A stretch of 64,000 nt of DNA from Marinomonas rhizomae (lineage in GTDB: Bacteria; Pseudomonadota; Gammaproteobacteria; Pseudomonadales; Marinomonadaceae): the NCBI RefSeq assembly GCF_024397855.1, contig NZ_CP073343.1, positions 496,001 to 560,000 of the forward strand, written 5' to 3'. Below are positions 27,526 through 35,756 of the stretch, piece by piece; positions within the stretch are counted from its first letter, which is position 1; each line of letters begins with the position of its first letter. The notes beneath the pieces were generated by a model that was not told where the DNA came from, did not search any database, and saw only the letters and a list, made by a program, of their open reading frames with translations. Position numbers and translations under genes: made by a program.

Positions 27526-27552
27526 AGCAGCGGTAAAACGCTGCTTTTTTTT
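27526..27552 (+). terminator. Rho-independent terminator of the binding-protein gene
   Basis: AGCAGCG pairs with CGCTGCT around a GTAAAA loop, followed by eight T residues. Confidence 0.85.
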
Positions 27553-27668
27553 GTCTAAAATCTGACTATATAAAAGATGCCTCCTTAACCTATGTTAATT
27601 CCTTATCTGCTCGGCTCCTGTAATCTTGGTTGTATTCCATGTTTGTTCATTATTAAAGGGCGCAAATT

Positions 27669-28514
27669 ATGTTGTTATCACCAAGTCTACAAAACTATGT
27701 ATCCGACCTTGGGTTGGCGGTTCCGGAGCTGCTGAACATTGAATTTGTTATGGCGTTGCAAGAAAAGCATGTGGCTCGTTATAGCTTTAATAGTTTGGCG
27801 GTGGTGCTAGGGGAAGATATTTCTCTGGATGTAGAGGCAATCAGCGAGAAAATCGTCACGCGTGGTATGGGTGGTTATTGCTTTGAGCATAACAAGTTGA
27901 CGTATGAGTTGTTGAAAGCGTTGGGTTATGACGTGCAGCTTAAGTTGGCGCGAGTACTGAATAATAACCTTGAGCGCGAAGCAGGCAGAACCCACAGAGT
28001 AACCTTGTTAACAATAGAAGGCGTGAGCTATTTAGTGGACACAGGTTTTGGTGGTAATGGGCCAATAGCGCCATTACGACTCGATATCAATACTGATCAA
28101 TCGGCCGGTTTGGATCGTTATCGCCTGATGGCAAAAGGCAAGGGCGAGTATGATTTGCAGGTTATAAAAGGCGCGGACTATTTCACGCTTTACCGTTTTG
28201 ACGGGGCGACTTACACCGATGCAGATTGTGAGTTAGGGCATTTTTATTCTCATAAAAATCCACATGCGGTGTTTTTAAAGAACTTGATGGTGACACTGAA
28301 AAAGAACGATCAGACCCTTGCGTTGGTGAATTCTGAACTTATCACGCGAGACCGATTAGGCGAGCGTAAGCAGCAGATTGAAAGCCCAGAAGTGCTTGGG
28401 AATATTCTACTGTCTGAGTTTGGTCTTGCTCTTGAACCCGCGGTGGTCGAGCATTTATTTATTCGTTTTTTAGAGCCCATGTTGTCGGTGAATAGCGTCG
28501 GAGTAAAATCATGA
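27669..28514 (+). CDS. nat: Arylamine N-acetyltransferase
   Basis: A 281-residue NAT. The Cys-His-Asp triad is clear: C71 in GMGGYCFEHN, H109 in GRTHRVTLL and D124 in YLVDTGFGGNG. The enzyme transfers acetyl from acetyl-CoA to aromatic amines and hydrazines in the cytoplasm, and homologues also act in amide synthesis. It overlaps the start of the next gene, an EamA exporter, by 4 nt, so the two are coupled. A role in detoxifying and exporting an aromatic amine is an inference from this pairing. Confidence 0.9.
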   Translation: MLLSPSLQNYVSDLGLAVPELLNIEFVMALQEKHVARYSFNSLAVVLGEDISLDVEAISEKIVTRGMGGYCFEHNKLTYELLKALGYDVQLKLARVLNNNLEREAGRTHRVTLLTIEGVSYLVDTGFGGNGPIAPLRLDINTDQSAGLDRYRLMAKGKGEYDLQVIKGADYFTLYRFDGATYTDADCELGHFYSHKNPHAVFLKNLMVTLKKNDQTLALVNSELITRDRLGERKQQIESPEVLGNILLSEFGLALEPAVVEHLFIRFLEPMLSVNSVGVKS

Positions 28515-29485
28515 CTGCGCTTTTTACTTTATTGTTGTGGGCTTGGTTGATGGCGTCTTCTTTTATCGTATCGGGTCATATGGTGGAATACGCTAGTCCT
28601 ATTGCGACCTCGGCGTTTCGCTTTTTATTGGCGATGCTCATTATGCTGCCGGCCTTATTGTTCAGCTGGCATCGTGGCAAGCTGAATAAAATCGAGCAGT
28701 TTAAGGCGTTGTTTGCTGTTCGACAGCGGCTTTTTCATTATGTGGTGATCAGTGGCGCGTTAGTCGGCTTTTTTATCGGTTTGTTTGTCGCTTTGAAGTC
28801 TACAACGCCGCTTAATACTTCTGTTTTGTATACACTGGTTCCCTTAATTGGTGTGATGATTGCGAGAGTTTGGCTAAAAGAAGTCGCGCCTTTGTGGCGA
28901 GTGATTGGCTTTGTGCTTGGCTCTATCGGCGCGATGATAGTGTTATTTTCTACACAAGGTTCTTCCGCGCAAGACTTTCCTATTCAAGGTAACGATGGCT
29001 TCGGGTGGCATTCAGGCGATTATATTTTTGTTGGGGCGTGTTTTTTATTGGCGCTGCATGTGGTGTCGGTACAAAAATGGGGGCGTTCGTTAGGCGCGCT
29101 GTCTGGCGCGTTTATGATTATGTTATTTGGATCGCTCTGGCTGCTGCCTATTGCGTTGATCTGGGGTGAATTGGATCAGGTGCAATGGTCGTCACAAGGT
29201 TTTTGGGTGAATGTATTGTATTTGACTGTGTTTACGACCTTATTTACCTTTATATTGCAGCAGCGTTTGGTGATGACAGTTGGAGCGAGTCGACTGCTGG
29301 CGATGTCTTATACGATACCTGTTTGGGTTGCCTTGTTTACTGCGTTGACTCAATCACGTTTATTAAGTTTGGTAGATTGGCCTTTTGCTTCAGGCATTCT
29401 CATTTTAGGTATCGCACTGTTTCTTATTGATGGCAATTTAAGCAAGGTGAAAATAGTCCATGGATCGAATTCAACTGCAAAATAG
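28511..29485 (+). CDS. DMT superfamily (EamA) transporter
   Basis: A 324-residue membrane protein with about ten hydrophobic spans in two EamA halves (about 1-140 and 165-310), as in drug/metabolite exporters such as RhaT/YdcZ relatives. The motif ATSAFRFLLAMLIMLPA and STTPLNTSVLYTLVPLIGVM are typical of the first half. It begins inside the last codons of nat and its own last 26 nt overlap the Crp/Fnr-type gene. The substrate is unknown; neighbours suggest an amine or amino-acid-like compound. Confidence 0.8.
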   Translation: MTALFTLLLWAWLMASSFIVSGHMVEYASPIATSAFRFLLAMLIMLPALLFSWHRGKLNKIEQFKALFAVRQRLFHYVVISGALVGFFIGLFVALKSTTPLNTSVLYTLVPLIGVMIARVWLKEVAPLWRVIGFVLGSIGAMIVLFSTQGSSAQDFPIQGNDGFGWHSGDYIFVGACFLLALHVVSVQKWGRSLGALSGAFMIMLFGSLWLLPIALIWGELDQVQWSSQGFWVNVLYLTVFTTLFTFILQQRLVMTVGASRLLAMSYTIPVWVALFTALTQSRLLSLVDWPFASGILILGIALFLIDGNLSKVKIVHGSNSTAK

Positions 29486-30053
29486 CTTTCAAGCCTATTT
29501 TAACGAATTGGGTTATGACATTGATTGGCAAAGACTGACAGTGTCAATGGACGTTCATGTCATTCGAAAAGGCGATTATTTGTTTCGGCAAGGGGATTTT
29601 GCGAATCGTCTGTTTTTTTTACATTCTGGATTAGTGCGTTATGTGAGTGTCTCCGATGAAGGGAAAGAGTTCACGCAAACCTTTGCGAAGAGCCCAAGAA
29701 TCATTGGCTCAACTAAGGCGATGGTGACCGAAGCACGTGTTTTGTTCGGTATTCAGGCCTTGGAAGATAGCATGATTTCTTCCTATCCTTGGCGAGCTTT
29801 TTACGAGCAGATGCGTCAGGATGTTGGTTTTTTAGAGTGTTATGCTAAATTTCTAGAGCGTATTTTTATTACCAAAGAAGAGCGTGAAAATGCCTTTGTA
29901 AAACATTCTGCTGAGCGTCGCTATCTCGATTTTTGTGCCGACTACCCTGAACTGAAAAATGTGATTCCACAGCAACAAATTGCGTCTTATATCGGCATTA
30001 CTCCTGTGGCGTTAAGCCGAATCCGGCAGACGCTTAAATGGCAGAAAGACTGA
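29460..30053 (+). CDS. Crp/Fnr family transcriptional regulator
   Basis: A 197-residue regulator with an N-terminal cyclic-nucleotide-binding-type beta-roll (GDYLFRQGDFANRLFFLHSGLVRYVS) and a short C-terminal helix-turn-helix (IPQQQIASYIGITPVALSRIRQTL). The arrangement is that of the YeiL/FNR-like group that often lacks bound iron-sulfur: no N-terminal cysteine cluster is present. It overlaps the exporter gene by 26 nt in another frame, which suggests coupled expression. It may control the nat-exporter operon itself. Confidence 0.8.
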   Translation: MDRIQLQNSFQAYFNELGYDIDWQRLTVSMDVHVIRKGDYLFRQGDFANRLFFLHSGLVRYVSVSDEGKEFTQTFAKSPRIIGSTKAMVTEARVLFGIQALEDSMISSYPWRAFYEQMRQDVGFLECYAKFLERIFITKEERENAFVKHSAERRYLDFCADYPELKNVIPQQQIASYIGITPVALSRIRQTLKWQKD

Positions 30054-30187
30054 TTATTGCTGCCATTTTGCCTTTCGACTATTTCTTTAAATCATCAAAT
30101 TTTCTTTTTATCCGATTTTTGGGTTTTACTATTTGGTTAAATATAGGGGAAGAAACCTTCTAGGTTGTCCTGTCCTTTATTTACTCC

Positions 30188-30202
30188 TTGATAAGAAATC
30201 AA
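30188..30202. promoter_or_regulatory. Candidate activator-binding dyad (TTGAT-N5-ATCAA)
   Basis: This dyad lies about 60 bp upstream of a predicted -24 element. Its arms match those of a dyad beside the XylR/DmpR-type activator gene (33001-33016) and the general form of upstream activating sites of that family. Confidence 0.45.
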
Positions 30203-30258
30203 TATGAATATCAATGCCTTAAGAAGCATAAAATAAAATTATGGTTGTTTTTTCGATT

Positions 30259-30276
30259 TGGGCATATTCCATGCAA
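30259..30276 (+). promoter_or_regulatory. Predicted sigma-54 (-24/-12) promoter
   Basis: TGGGCATATTCCATGCAA has GG (30261-30262) and GC (30273-30274) separated by exactly ten bases, with GGCA and TGCA matching the -24 and -12 consensus. It precedes the SDR gene by about 80 bp. Confidence 0.6.
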
Positions 30277-30354
30277 TTCTCCTTGTAACTGATTAGCACA
30301 GTGGCGTTTTTCTACTCTGTCGGTTTCATAAAAAAAATAAGGAGAAACAAGATA

Positions 30355-31119
30355 ATGTTAACGAATAAAACGATCGTAATCACCGGTGTGTCTTCTGGTA
30401 TCGGTGCTGACGTTGCAAGGCTGGCTCGTTTCCATGGTGCACGGGTTATAGGGGTTGATCGCAATGAACCTAGTATGACGTTGGATGGTTTTGTCCAAAT
30501 TGATTTGGGTAATCCTACCGCGATTGATACGGCTTTGGATTTATTGCCAGAAAAAATCGATGCTCTATGTAATATTGCAGGTGTTCCTGGTACGGCTGAG
30601 GCTGATTTGGTTGGTCGAGTTAATTACTTGGGGTTACGCCATTTAAGTGAAGCTTTGATTCCTAGATTCAATCAAGGGGCCAGCATTGTGCATGTGGCTT
30701 CTGTTCTAGGTATTGAATGGCCAGAACGTCTTGAACAGCATAAAACCTTGGCTGATACCTCTTATTTTGAAGAAGGCGCTGCTTGGCTGAAAAAGAATCC
30801 AGTGCCACAAGAAACCTGCTATCAATATTTTAAAGAAGCCTTGATTGTTTGGTCTACGCAGCAAGCTTTTACTTGGTTTCGTGATCATGGCATACGTATG
30901 AACTGTGTGGCTCCTGGTCCTGTCTTTACGCCCATTTTAGGTGATTTTGTGTCTATGTTGGGTGAAGAGCGAGTCCAAAAAGACGCCGAACGCATGTTGC
31001 GTCCCGCTTATTCGGATGAAGTGGCAGAAGTGATTGCTTTTCTCTGTTCCGATGCATCCCGCTGGGTGTGTGGTGCAAATATTCCTATAGATGGCGGACT
31101 GGCTTCGACTTATTTGTAA
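30355..31119 (+). CDS. Coniferyl-alcohol-dehydrogenase-like short-chain dehydrogenase
   Basis: A 254-residue SDR. The NAD(P) motif is TGVSSGIG, the structural NIAG motif is present, the catalytic Ser lies in IVHVASVLG, and the Tyr-Lys pair in CYQYFKEAL. The long insert EWPERLEQHKTLADTSYFEEG before the Tyr is typical of coniferyl-alcohol and 3-alpha-hydroxysteroid dehydrogenase/carbonyl reductase relatives. It likely oxidises an aromatic alcohol to the aldehyde. I chose ATG 30355 (MLTNKTIVITG) with AAGGAG ten bases upstream. A sigma-54 promoter precedes it, and the convergent regulator and the benzaldehyde dehydrogenase beyond make an aromatic substrate likely. Confidence 0.75.
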   Translation: MLTNKTIVITGVSSGIGADVARLARFHGARVIGVDRNEPSMTLDGFVQIDLGNPTAIDTALDLLPEKIDALCNIAGVPGTAEADLVGRVNYLGLRHLSEALIPRFNQGASIVHVASVLGIEWPERLEQHKTLADTSYFEEGAAWLKKNPVPQETCYQYFKEALIVWSTQQAFTWFRDHGIRMNCVAPGPVFTPILGDFVSMLGEERVQKDAERMLRPAYSDEVAEVIAFLCSDASRWVCGANIPIDGGLASTYL

Positions 31120-31145
31120 CGACGTGCAATACGACAGACTGCAAC

Positions 31146-31193
31146 AAATAGAGTGGCACCATGATCACGCTTCCTCATGGCGTTACTCTATTT
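31146..31193. terminator. Likely bidirectional terminator between convergent genes
   Basis: AAATAGAGT pairs with ACTCTATTT, and inner CCATGA pairs with TCATGG, giving a long interrupted hairpin with A- and T-runs at its ends. It lies between the SDR gene and the sigma-54 activator gene. Confidence 0.5.
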
Positions 31194-31213
31194 TAAATGA
31201 CCATTTTTCTGCC

Positions 31214-32977
31214 TTACTTATTTTTTTTGAGGCGATAAGCCAGTTGGGGTCTGCTTAGACCAACTCGTCTGGCGGCTTCAGATAAATTGCCTTGAGCATT
31301 ATCTACGGCTTCTTGTAATAAATTTTGTTCGAGCTTTTCAATATCTAGATGATCTTTCCCACCGACAAATTGCGTGATCTGCTCCAAGAGCGATTCAGTG
31401 GATGCTTTTTTGCTATCAGCATGGCTTAACGTGCCTTGATGATTCACTGAGTAAATAATCTCTTCGGGAATAAATTCATTTCTAAATAAATGCGGGAGAT
31501 CAATGGGCTCACCTTCTTCGGAAGCGATCACGCCGCGTTCCATTAAATTTTGTAGCTCACGAATGTTACCCGGAAAGCGATAATTTAATAGCGCCTGTCG
31601 CGCGGATTGCGCCATGCCCGAAGGGGCTTTTTGATGCAGTTGGCAAAACTGATGATAGAAGTGGTTAACGAGCAGGGGAATATCGGCTTTTCTATCTCTT
31701 AGTGGTGGTAGATGGATAGGGAATACGTTTAAACGAAAGAATAGATCTTCGCGGAATTCGCCTTTTTCAACGGCCTTACGTAGGTCGACATTGGTTGCTG
31801 CGACGACTCTAACATTGACTTTAATTGCCGAGATACCTCCGACTCGCTCTACTTCTTTTTCTTGTAAGACGCGCAATAATTTACTTTGCCCAGCAAGGCT
31901 AAGAGTCCCAATTTCATCCAAGAAGAGCGTGCCACCGTTTGCTCGCTCGAAGCGTCCAGGGCGGCTACTCGTTGCACCAGTATAGGCGCCTTTTTCGACA
32001 CCAAATAGTTCTGTTTCCATTAGGCTTTCAGGAATGGCGGCGCAGTTAAATGCCACAAACGGGCCCGTTTGATGACTAAACTTATGCAGCATGCTGGCAA
32101 AAAGCTCTTTACCGACGCCTGATTCTCCAGTGAATAATACCGTTGCATTGGTTGGCGCCACTTTTTGTAATGAATGATTTGCGGCGGTAAACGCAGCGGA
32201 AACACCAATCATCTTGGGTTGGTCGTCTGATGTTTCTGGTTCCATTTTATCGAGCTGCGGGTCTGGTTTTATACGCATGTCGGCAGCGTTGGTAGTGACA
32301 TTCAGGAATCGAATGTCGTCTTCGATATCATCCCAAAGTTCAGCGGATTTACCGACGACTCGGCAGATGGAGTGTCCCATAGACTGGCATTCTACCTCTC
32401 GGAAAATCACCAAAGAGCCGACCAAACCAGAGACATAGCCGATGGCGTAGCCTAATTCCATCCAGCAGGCGGGGTAGCTACCAATGCCATAGGCGGCAAT
32501 GTGCTCTTCGTCTTCACTGCTGTGATGCCAAAAAAACTCACCGTCATATACGCCTTTTTCTGTATCAAACTCAAAGAAAATGGTTTCCACTTTGACAACA
32601 CCTTCTAAACCATGAAGGTGAGTGCCGGCTTCAAAAATGGAGGCAGGATCGGAATCTGGCCAGCGTTTTTGAATGAGTTCTGCGTCACGAAGACCGGACA
32701 AATAACCGGTTCGAGTGAGAATGTCGCGAGACTTATCGAGACCAAGAGAATCAATTATTTCGCGCCGCAGCAGCCCAAATGAGGAGCTGTGAATCAGCAG
32801 CATGCGTTGATCGTCTAACCAAATACGGCCATCACCTGGCGAGAAAAATAGGCATTCGGTCAGCTCTTCTACGGTGGGGGCATTTTGGCCATCTAGTTCA
32901 CTGGAGCAGCCTTTGAGTAAGATCTTTTTGCTGTTTTTAGCCAAATCTGCCAAAGAAATACGATGCGAGTCTGTCAT
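31214..32977 (-). CDS. Sigma-54 dependent activator, XylR/DmpR type with V4R domain
   Basis: A 587-residue enhancer-binding protein. An XylR_N/V4R effector domain (about 20-220, with EAGTHLHGLEGVVKVE and CWMELGYAIGYVSGL) precedes an AAA+ domain with Walker A GESGVGKE, the sigma-54-contact loop GAYTGA and LFLDEIGTL. A Fis-type helix-turn-helix ends the protein (NLSEAARRVGLSRPQLAYRLKK). XylR/DmpR relatives bind aromatic effectors directly. The start at 32977 (MTDSHRISL) follows GAGGAAA. It is convergent with the SDR gene and divergent from the benzaldehyde dehydrogenase gene, both of which have predicted -24/-12 promoters. The contact loop has Tyr where Phe is usual. Confidence 0.88.
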   Translation of the reverse strand: MTDSHRISLADLAKNSKKILLKGCSSELDGQNAPTVEELTECLFFSPGDGRIWLDDQRMLLIHSSSFGLLRREIIDSLGLDKSRDILTRTGYLSGLRDAELIQKRWPDSDPASIFEAGTHLHGLEGVVKVETIFFEFDTEKGVYDGEFFWHHSSEDEEHIAAYGIGSYPACWMELGYAIGYVSGLVGSLVIFREVECQSMGHSICRVVGKSAELWDDIEDDIRFLNVTTNAADMRIKPDPQLDKMEPETSDDQPKMIGVSAAFTAANHSLQKVAPTNATVLFTGESGVGKELFASMLHKFSHQTGPFVAFNCAAIPESLMETELFGVEKGAYTGATSSRPGRFERANGGTLFLDEIGTLSLAGQSKLLRVLQEKEVERVGGISAIKVNVRVVAATNVDLRKAVEKGEFREDLFFRLNVFPIHLPPLRDRKADIPLLVNHFYHQFCQLHQKAPSGMAQSARQALLNYRFPGNIRELQNLMERGVIASEEGEPIDLPHLFRNEFIPEEIIYSVNHQGTLSHADSKKASTESLLEQITQFVGGKDHLDIEKLEQNLLQEAVDNAQGNLSEAARRVGLSRPQLAYRLKKNK

Positions 32978-33000
32978 TATTATTTTCCTCTTCCATCTAA

Positions 33001-33016
33001 TTGATGAAATGATCAA
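33001..33016. promoter_or_regulatory. Candidate activator-binding dyad (TTGAT-N6-ATCAA)
   Basis: TTGATGAAATGATCAA, 16 bp, lies just upstream of the activator gene and about 165 bp upstream of the predicted -24/-12 promoter of the aldehyde dehydrogenase. It resembles upstream activating sites of XylR/DmpR proteins. A looser TTGAT-N15-ATCAA pair sits at 33111-33135. Confidence 0.5.
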
Positions 33017-33179
33017 CTGCTTTTTTCCTAGTGTTGATTGAGTTTAATGATATCGTCAAGTGCGCTGTTTAATATTTAAGCTATGCTAGATCGTACTTTC
33101 TAGTTTTATATTGATTGAAATGCATTAGTTATCAATGGTTTGACACTTCTATTGAGAGTGAAAGAAAAATAATAATATT

Positions 33180-33197
33180 TCGGCATAGGTATTGCTT
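33180..33197 (+). promoter_or_regulatory. Predicted sigma-54 (-24/-12) promoter
   Basis: CGGCATAGGTATTGCT has GG (33182-33183) and GC (33194-33195) ten bases apart, with GGCA and TTGCT matching the consensus at both elements. It lies about 45 bp upstream of the benzaldehyde dehydrogenase start. Confidence 0.68.
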
Positions 33198-33238
33198 TAG
33201 GTATAAACCATTAAATAAAAATAAATAGGAGAGCAGAT

Positions 33239-34699
33239 ATGACGGTATCCGTACTGGAATCAAAAAAATGGTCAGGGACGTTTTTTACGGGTGATTGGGT
33301 TGCGGCTTCAAATAAGCAAGAGGTCATGGAACCCGCAACGGGTAAGCCTTTAAGCGACGTTGGTATTGCCTCGGCAGACGATGTTTATGCCGCATGTCAG
33401 CGAGCGCATGAAGCGCAAAAAGAATGGGTCAAAGTCCCACCAAGAGACAAGGCAGCCTTGTTTCATAAAGCGGCGCATTTTATTCAAGAGAATGCCGAGG
33501 AGCTTGCTTTGTATATCGCGCGTGAAACGGGCGGCATTATTTCTAAAGGTCAGCACGAAGTAAAAGAAGCCATTTTAATCCTGCAATTGGCGGCCAATAT
33601 GACCTTGGAGCCTAATGGCCTGACGTTGCCTTCTGTTCCTGAACGTATGTCTTATGCGACACGCAAGGCTATTGGTGTGGTGGGTGTTATTTCGCCGTTT
33701 AATTTTCCGATGATTCTTTCGATTCGATCTATTGCGCCAGCCTTAGCGACGGGTAATGCCGTTGTGACTAAGCCAGACCTTCAAACGCCAGTAACGGGTG
33801 GCTTTATTCTCGCCCTTGCTTTGGAAGCCGCTGGTTTGCCAAAAGGCGTATTCCAAGTTTTACCTGGTGGCGTTGAAGCCGGAGAAGCTCTTTGCGCCGC
33901 GCCAGAAATAGGTATGGTGGCGTTCACTGGGTCGACTGCAGCGGGTCGTAAAGTTGGTGAAGCCTGCGGCCGTAACTTGAAAAAAGTGTCTCTTGAGTTA
34001 GGCGGTAAGAGCTCACTGATTATTCTTGAAGACGCCGATCTTGATGTGGCTGCGAGCAATATTGCTTGGGGCGCGTATTTCCACCAAGGGCAAATTTGCA
34101 TGGCGTCTGGTCGTATTCTCGTACAAGAGAGTATTGCAGAAGCGTTAACCGCAAAAATCGTCGAAAAAGCACAACATTTACCGGTTGGCGATCCTGTGTC
34201 TGGGAAAGTGGCTTTGGGCCCGCTGATTAATCAGCGCCAACTTGAAAAAGTACATGCCATTGTGCAAGACACCATTGCTGCGGGCGCTAAATTAGAAGCG
34301 GGCGGAACGCATGACGGGCCTTTTTACTCGCCAACGGTGTTGAGTAATGTGAAACCGGGAATGCGCTCTTTTGAAGAGGAAATTTTTGGCCCAGTGGTCA
34401 ATATCGTCACCTTTAAAGGCGATGATGAAGCGATTGCGATGGCCAATAATACTCAATATGGTTTAGCGGGCGCGGTTATTTCGAATGATCTTTCCCGTGC
34501 GCAGCGCATTGGTGCTCAGCTACATGTTGGTTTGCTGCATATCAATGATCAAACCGTTAATGATGAATGCATCAACCCATTTGGTGGTTGTGGTGCATCA
34601 GGTAATGGAAATTCGGTTTGTGGTCCTGCGGATTGGGATCTTTATACACATTGGCAATGGGTAACGGTTAAGCAATCTGCTACACCATATCCTTTCTAA
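33239..34699 (+). CDS. Aromatic aldehyde (benzaldehyde/vanillin) dehydrogenase
   Basis: A 486-residue NAD(P)-dependent aldehyde dehydrogenase. The general-base Glu is in SLELGGKSSLIIL, the catalytic Cys in HQGQICMASGR, and the fold motif ISPFNFPMILSIRSIAPAL is present. The GRKVGEACGRNLKKVSLELGGK region and the C-terminal NDQTVNDECINPFGG are those of benzaldehyde dehydrogenase XylC and vanillin dehydrogenase. It would oxidise the aldehyde made by the SDR to a carboxylate. The promoter is predicted to be sigma-54 dependent. No ring-cleavage genes follow, so the acid must be used elsewhere or released. Confidence 0.85.
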   Translation: MTVSVLESKKWSGTFFTGDWVAASNKQEVMEPATGKPLSDVGIASADDVYAACQRAHEAQKEWVKVPPRDKAALFHKAAHFIQENAEELALYIARETGGIISKGQHEVKEAILILQLAANMTLEPNGLTLPSVPERMSYATRKAIGVVGVISPFNFPMILSIRSIAPALATGNAVVTKPDLQTPVTGGFILALALEAAGLPKGVFQVLPGGVEAGEALCAAPEIGMVAFTGSTAAGRKVGEACGRNLKKVSLELGGKSSLIILEDADLDVAASNIAWGAYFHQGQICMASGRILVQESIAEALTAKIVEKAQHLPVGDPVSGKVALGPLINQRQLEKVHAIVQDTIAAGAKLEAGGTHDGPFYSPTVLSNVKPGMRSFEEEIFGPVVNIVTFKGDDEAIAMANNTQYGLAGAVISNDLSRAQRIGAQLHVGLLHINDQTVNDECINPFGGCGASGNGNSVCGPADWDLYTHWQWVTVKQSATPYPF

Positions 34700-34729
34700 C
34701 CTATAAGTAGGTAAGTTATTTTAAACGGA

Positions 34730-34786
34730 AAAAGCCCCTTGCTATTTGTCCTTTGGTTGGAAAGTAGCATGGGGCTTTTCTTTTTT
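34730..34786 (+). terminator. Rho-independent terminator of the aldehyde dehydrogenase gene
   Basis: AAAAGCCCC...GCTA pairs with TAGC...GGGGCTTTT around a loop of about 20 bases, with a following T-rich run. Confidence 0.75.
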
Positions 34787-34822
34787 GTCATCTTTTCTAT
34801 GTTCAAATGAAGCGTTAGATTA

Positions 34823-35488
34823 TTAAGCTGATTGTTCTGCTTTAATTTTCTCTAGGACTTCTTCTATTGCGCTTTTAAACACTTCTGCTGGTTGGCCACC
34901 GGAAATCGCGTAGGCGTTATTGATGATGACCGTTGGTACAGAGGTAATGCCATTCTGTTGCCAGGTTTGCTCTTGTTCTCTGACTTCATCAGCAAAGTGG
35001 TTCTTATCCAAAATGCCTTTTGCTGTCGTTGGGTCTAGACCCACGCTAGCGGCAAGGTTGGCGAGCACTTTGTGGTCACTCACATCTTGGTTATGGGTAA
35101 AGTGTGCTTTAAACAGAGCGTTTTTAAGTTCCGCCTGTTTGCCTTCTAGGTGGGCCCAATGCAGCAAGCGGTGAGCATCAAATGAGTTACGCATGCGGCT
35201 TTCTGAATTGAAGTTGAAATCAAAATCGACCTCCTTACCTCGGGCTTGGATCATTTCTCTGTTTTGGTCTGATTGTTCTTTATTGATACCGTATTTTTCT
35301 GTGATGTGCTCGCTTAGATCTTGACCTTCTGCAGGCATGTTCGGATTCAGTTCAAATGGCTGGAAGGTCAGTGTGGTATCGATTTTGTCGCTAAGTTGAT
35401 CCAGTGCTTTATTGAGATTACCAAGACCGACAACGCACCAAGGGCACATTACATCGGAAACAAATTGAATATCTAATGGCTCTTTCAT
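34823..35488 (-). CDS. DsbA family oxidoreductase, FrnE type
   Basis: A 221-residue thioredoxin-fold protein with the active-site CPWC motif in SDVMCPWCVVGLGNL near the N-terminus, an inserted helical domain, and the cis-Pro loop GITSVPTVIINN. FrnE-type proteins are cytoplasmic disulfide-handling enzymes or isomerases in polyketide pathways; no signal peptide is present. The start at 35488 (MKEPLDIQF) has GGGAA upstream; an ATG four codons earlier is possible. It stands alone, divergent from the lactonase gene across about 270 bp with no other gene. Confidence 0.82.
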   Translation of the reverse strand: MKEPLDIQFVSDVMCPWCVVGLGNLNKALDQLSDKIDTTLTFQPFELNPNMPAEGQDLSEHITEKYGINKEQSDQNREMIQARGKEVDFDFNFNSESRMRNSFDAHRLLHWAHLEGKQAELKNALFKAHFTHNQDVSDHKVLANLAASVGLDPTTAKGILDKNHFADEVREQEQTWQQNGITSVPTVIINNAYAISGGQPAEVFKSAIEEVLEKIKAEQSA

Positions 35489-35756
35489 AGTGGTTCCCAT
35501 CGCTTGTAGATAAAAGATTAAGGTTAAAAATTGTACATAGGAAAATAAATGGGGGCGTGTGTAAGAATTAAAAGAGAGAAAGCCTTCCCGTGGTGACCAT
35601 TGCAGATAATTTACACAAACCTGAATAAATTAACCTTAGGGTCGCTCTGAATCTCCTGCAAAAGTTTATTGATGATCCTATGCTTGTGTGATGTTATACA
35701 TTTAATATTTTTTAACTGACTTGATGACATTCACTAGGTTAACAGGATTAAGATTA

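Noticed and set aside
30054..30354. Possible tiny ORF (about 10 codons) in the 300-bp leader of the SDR gene
   Set aside because: No ribosome site; the region is better explained by the sigma-54 promoter and activator dyad.
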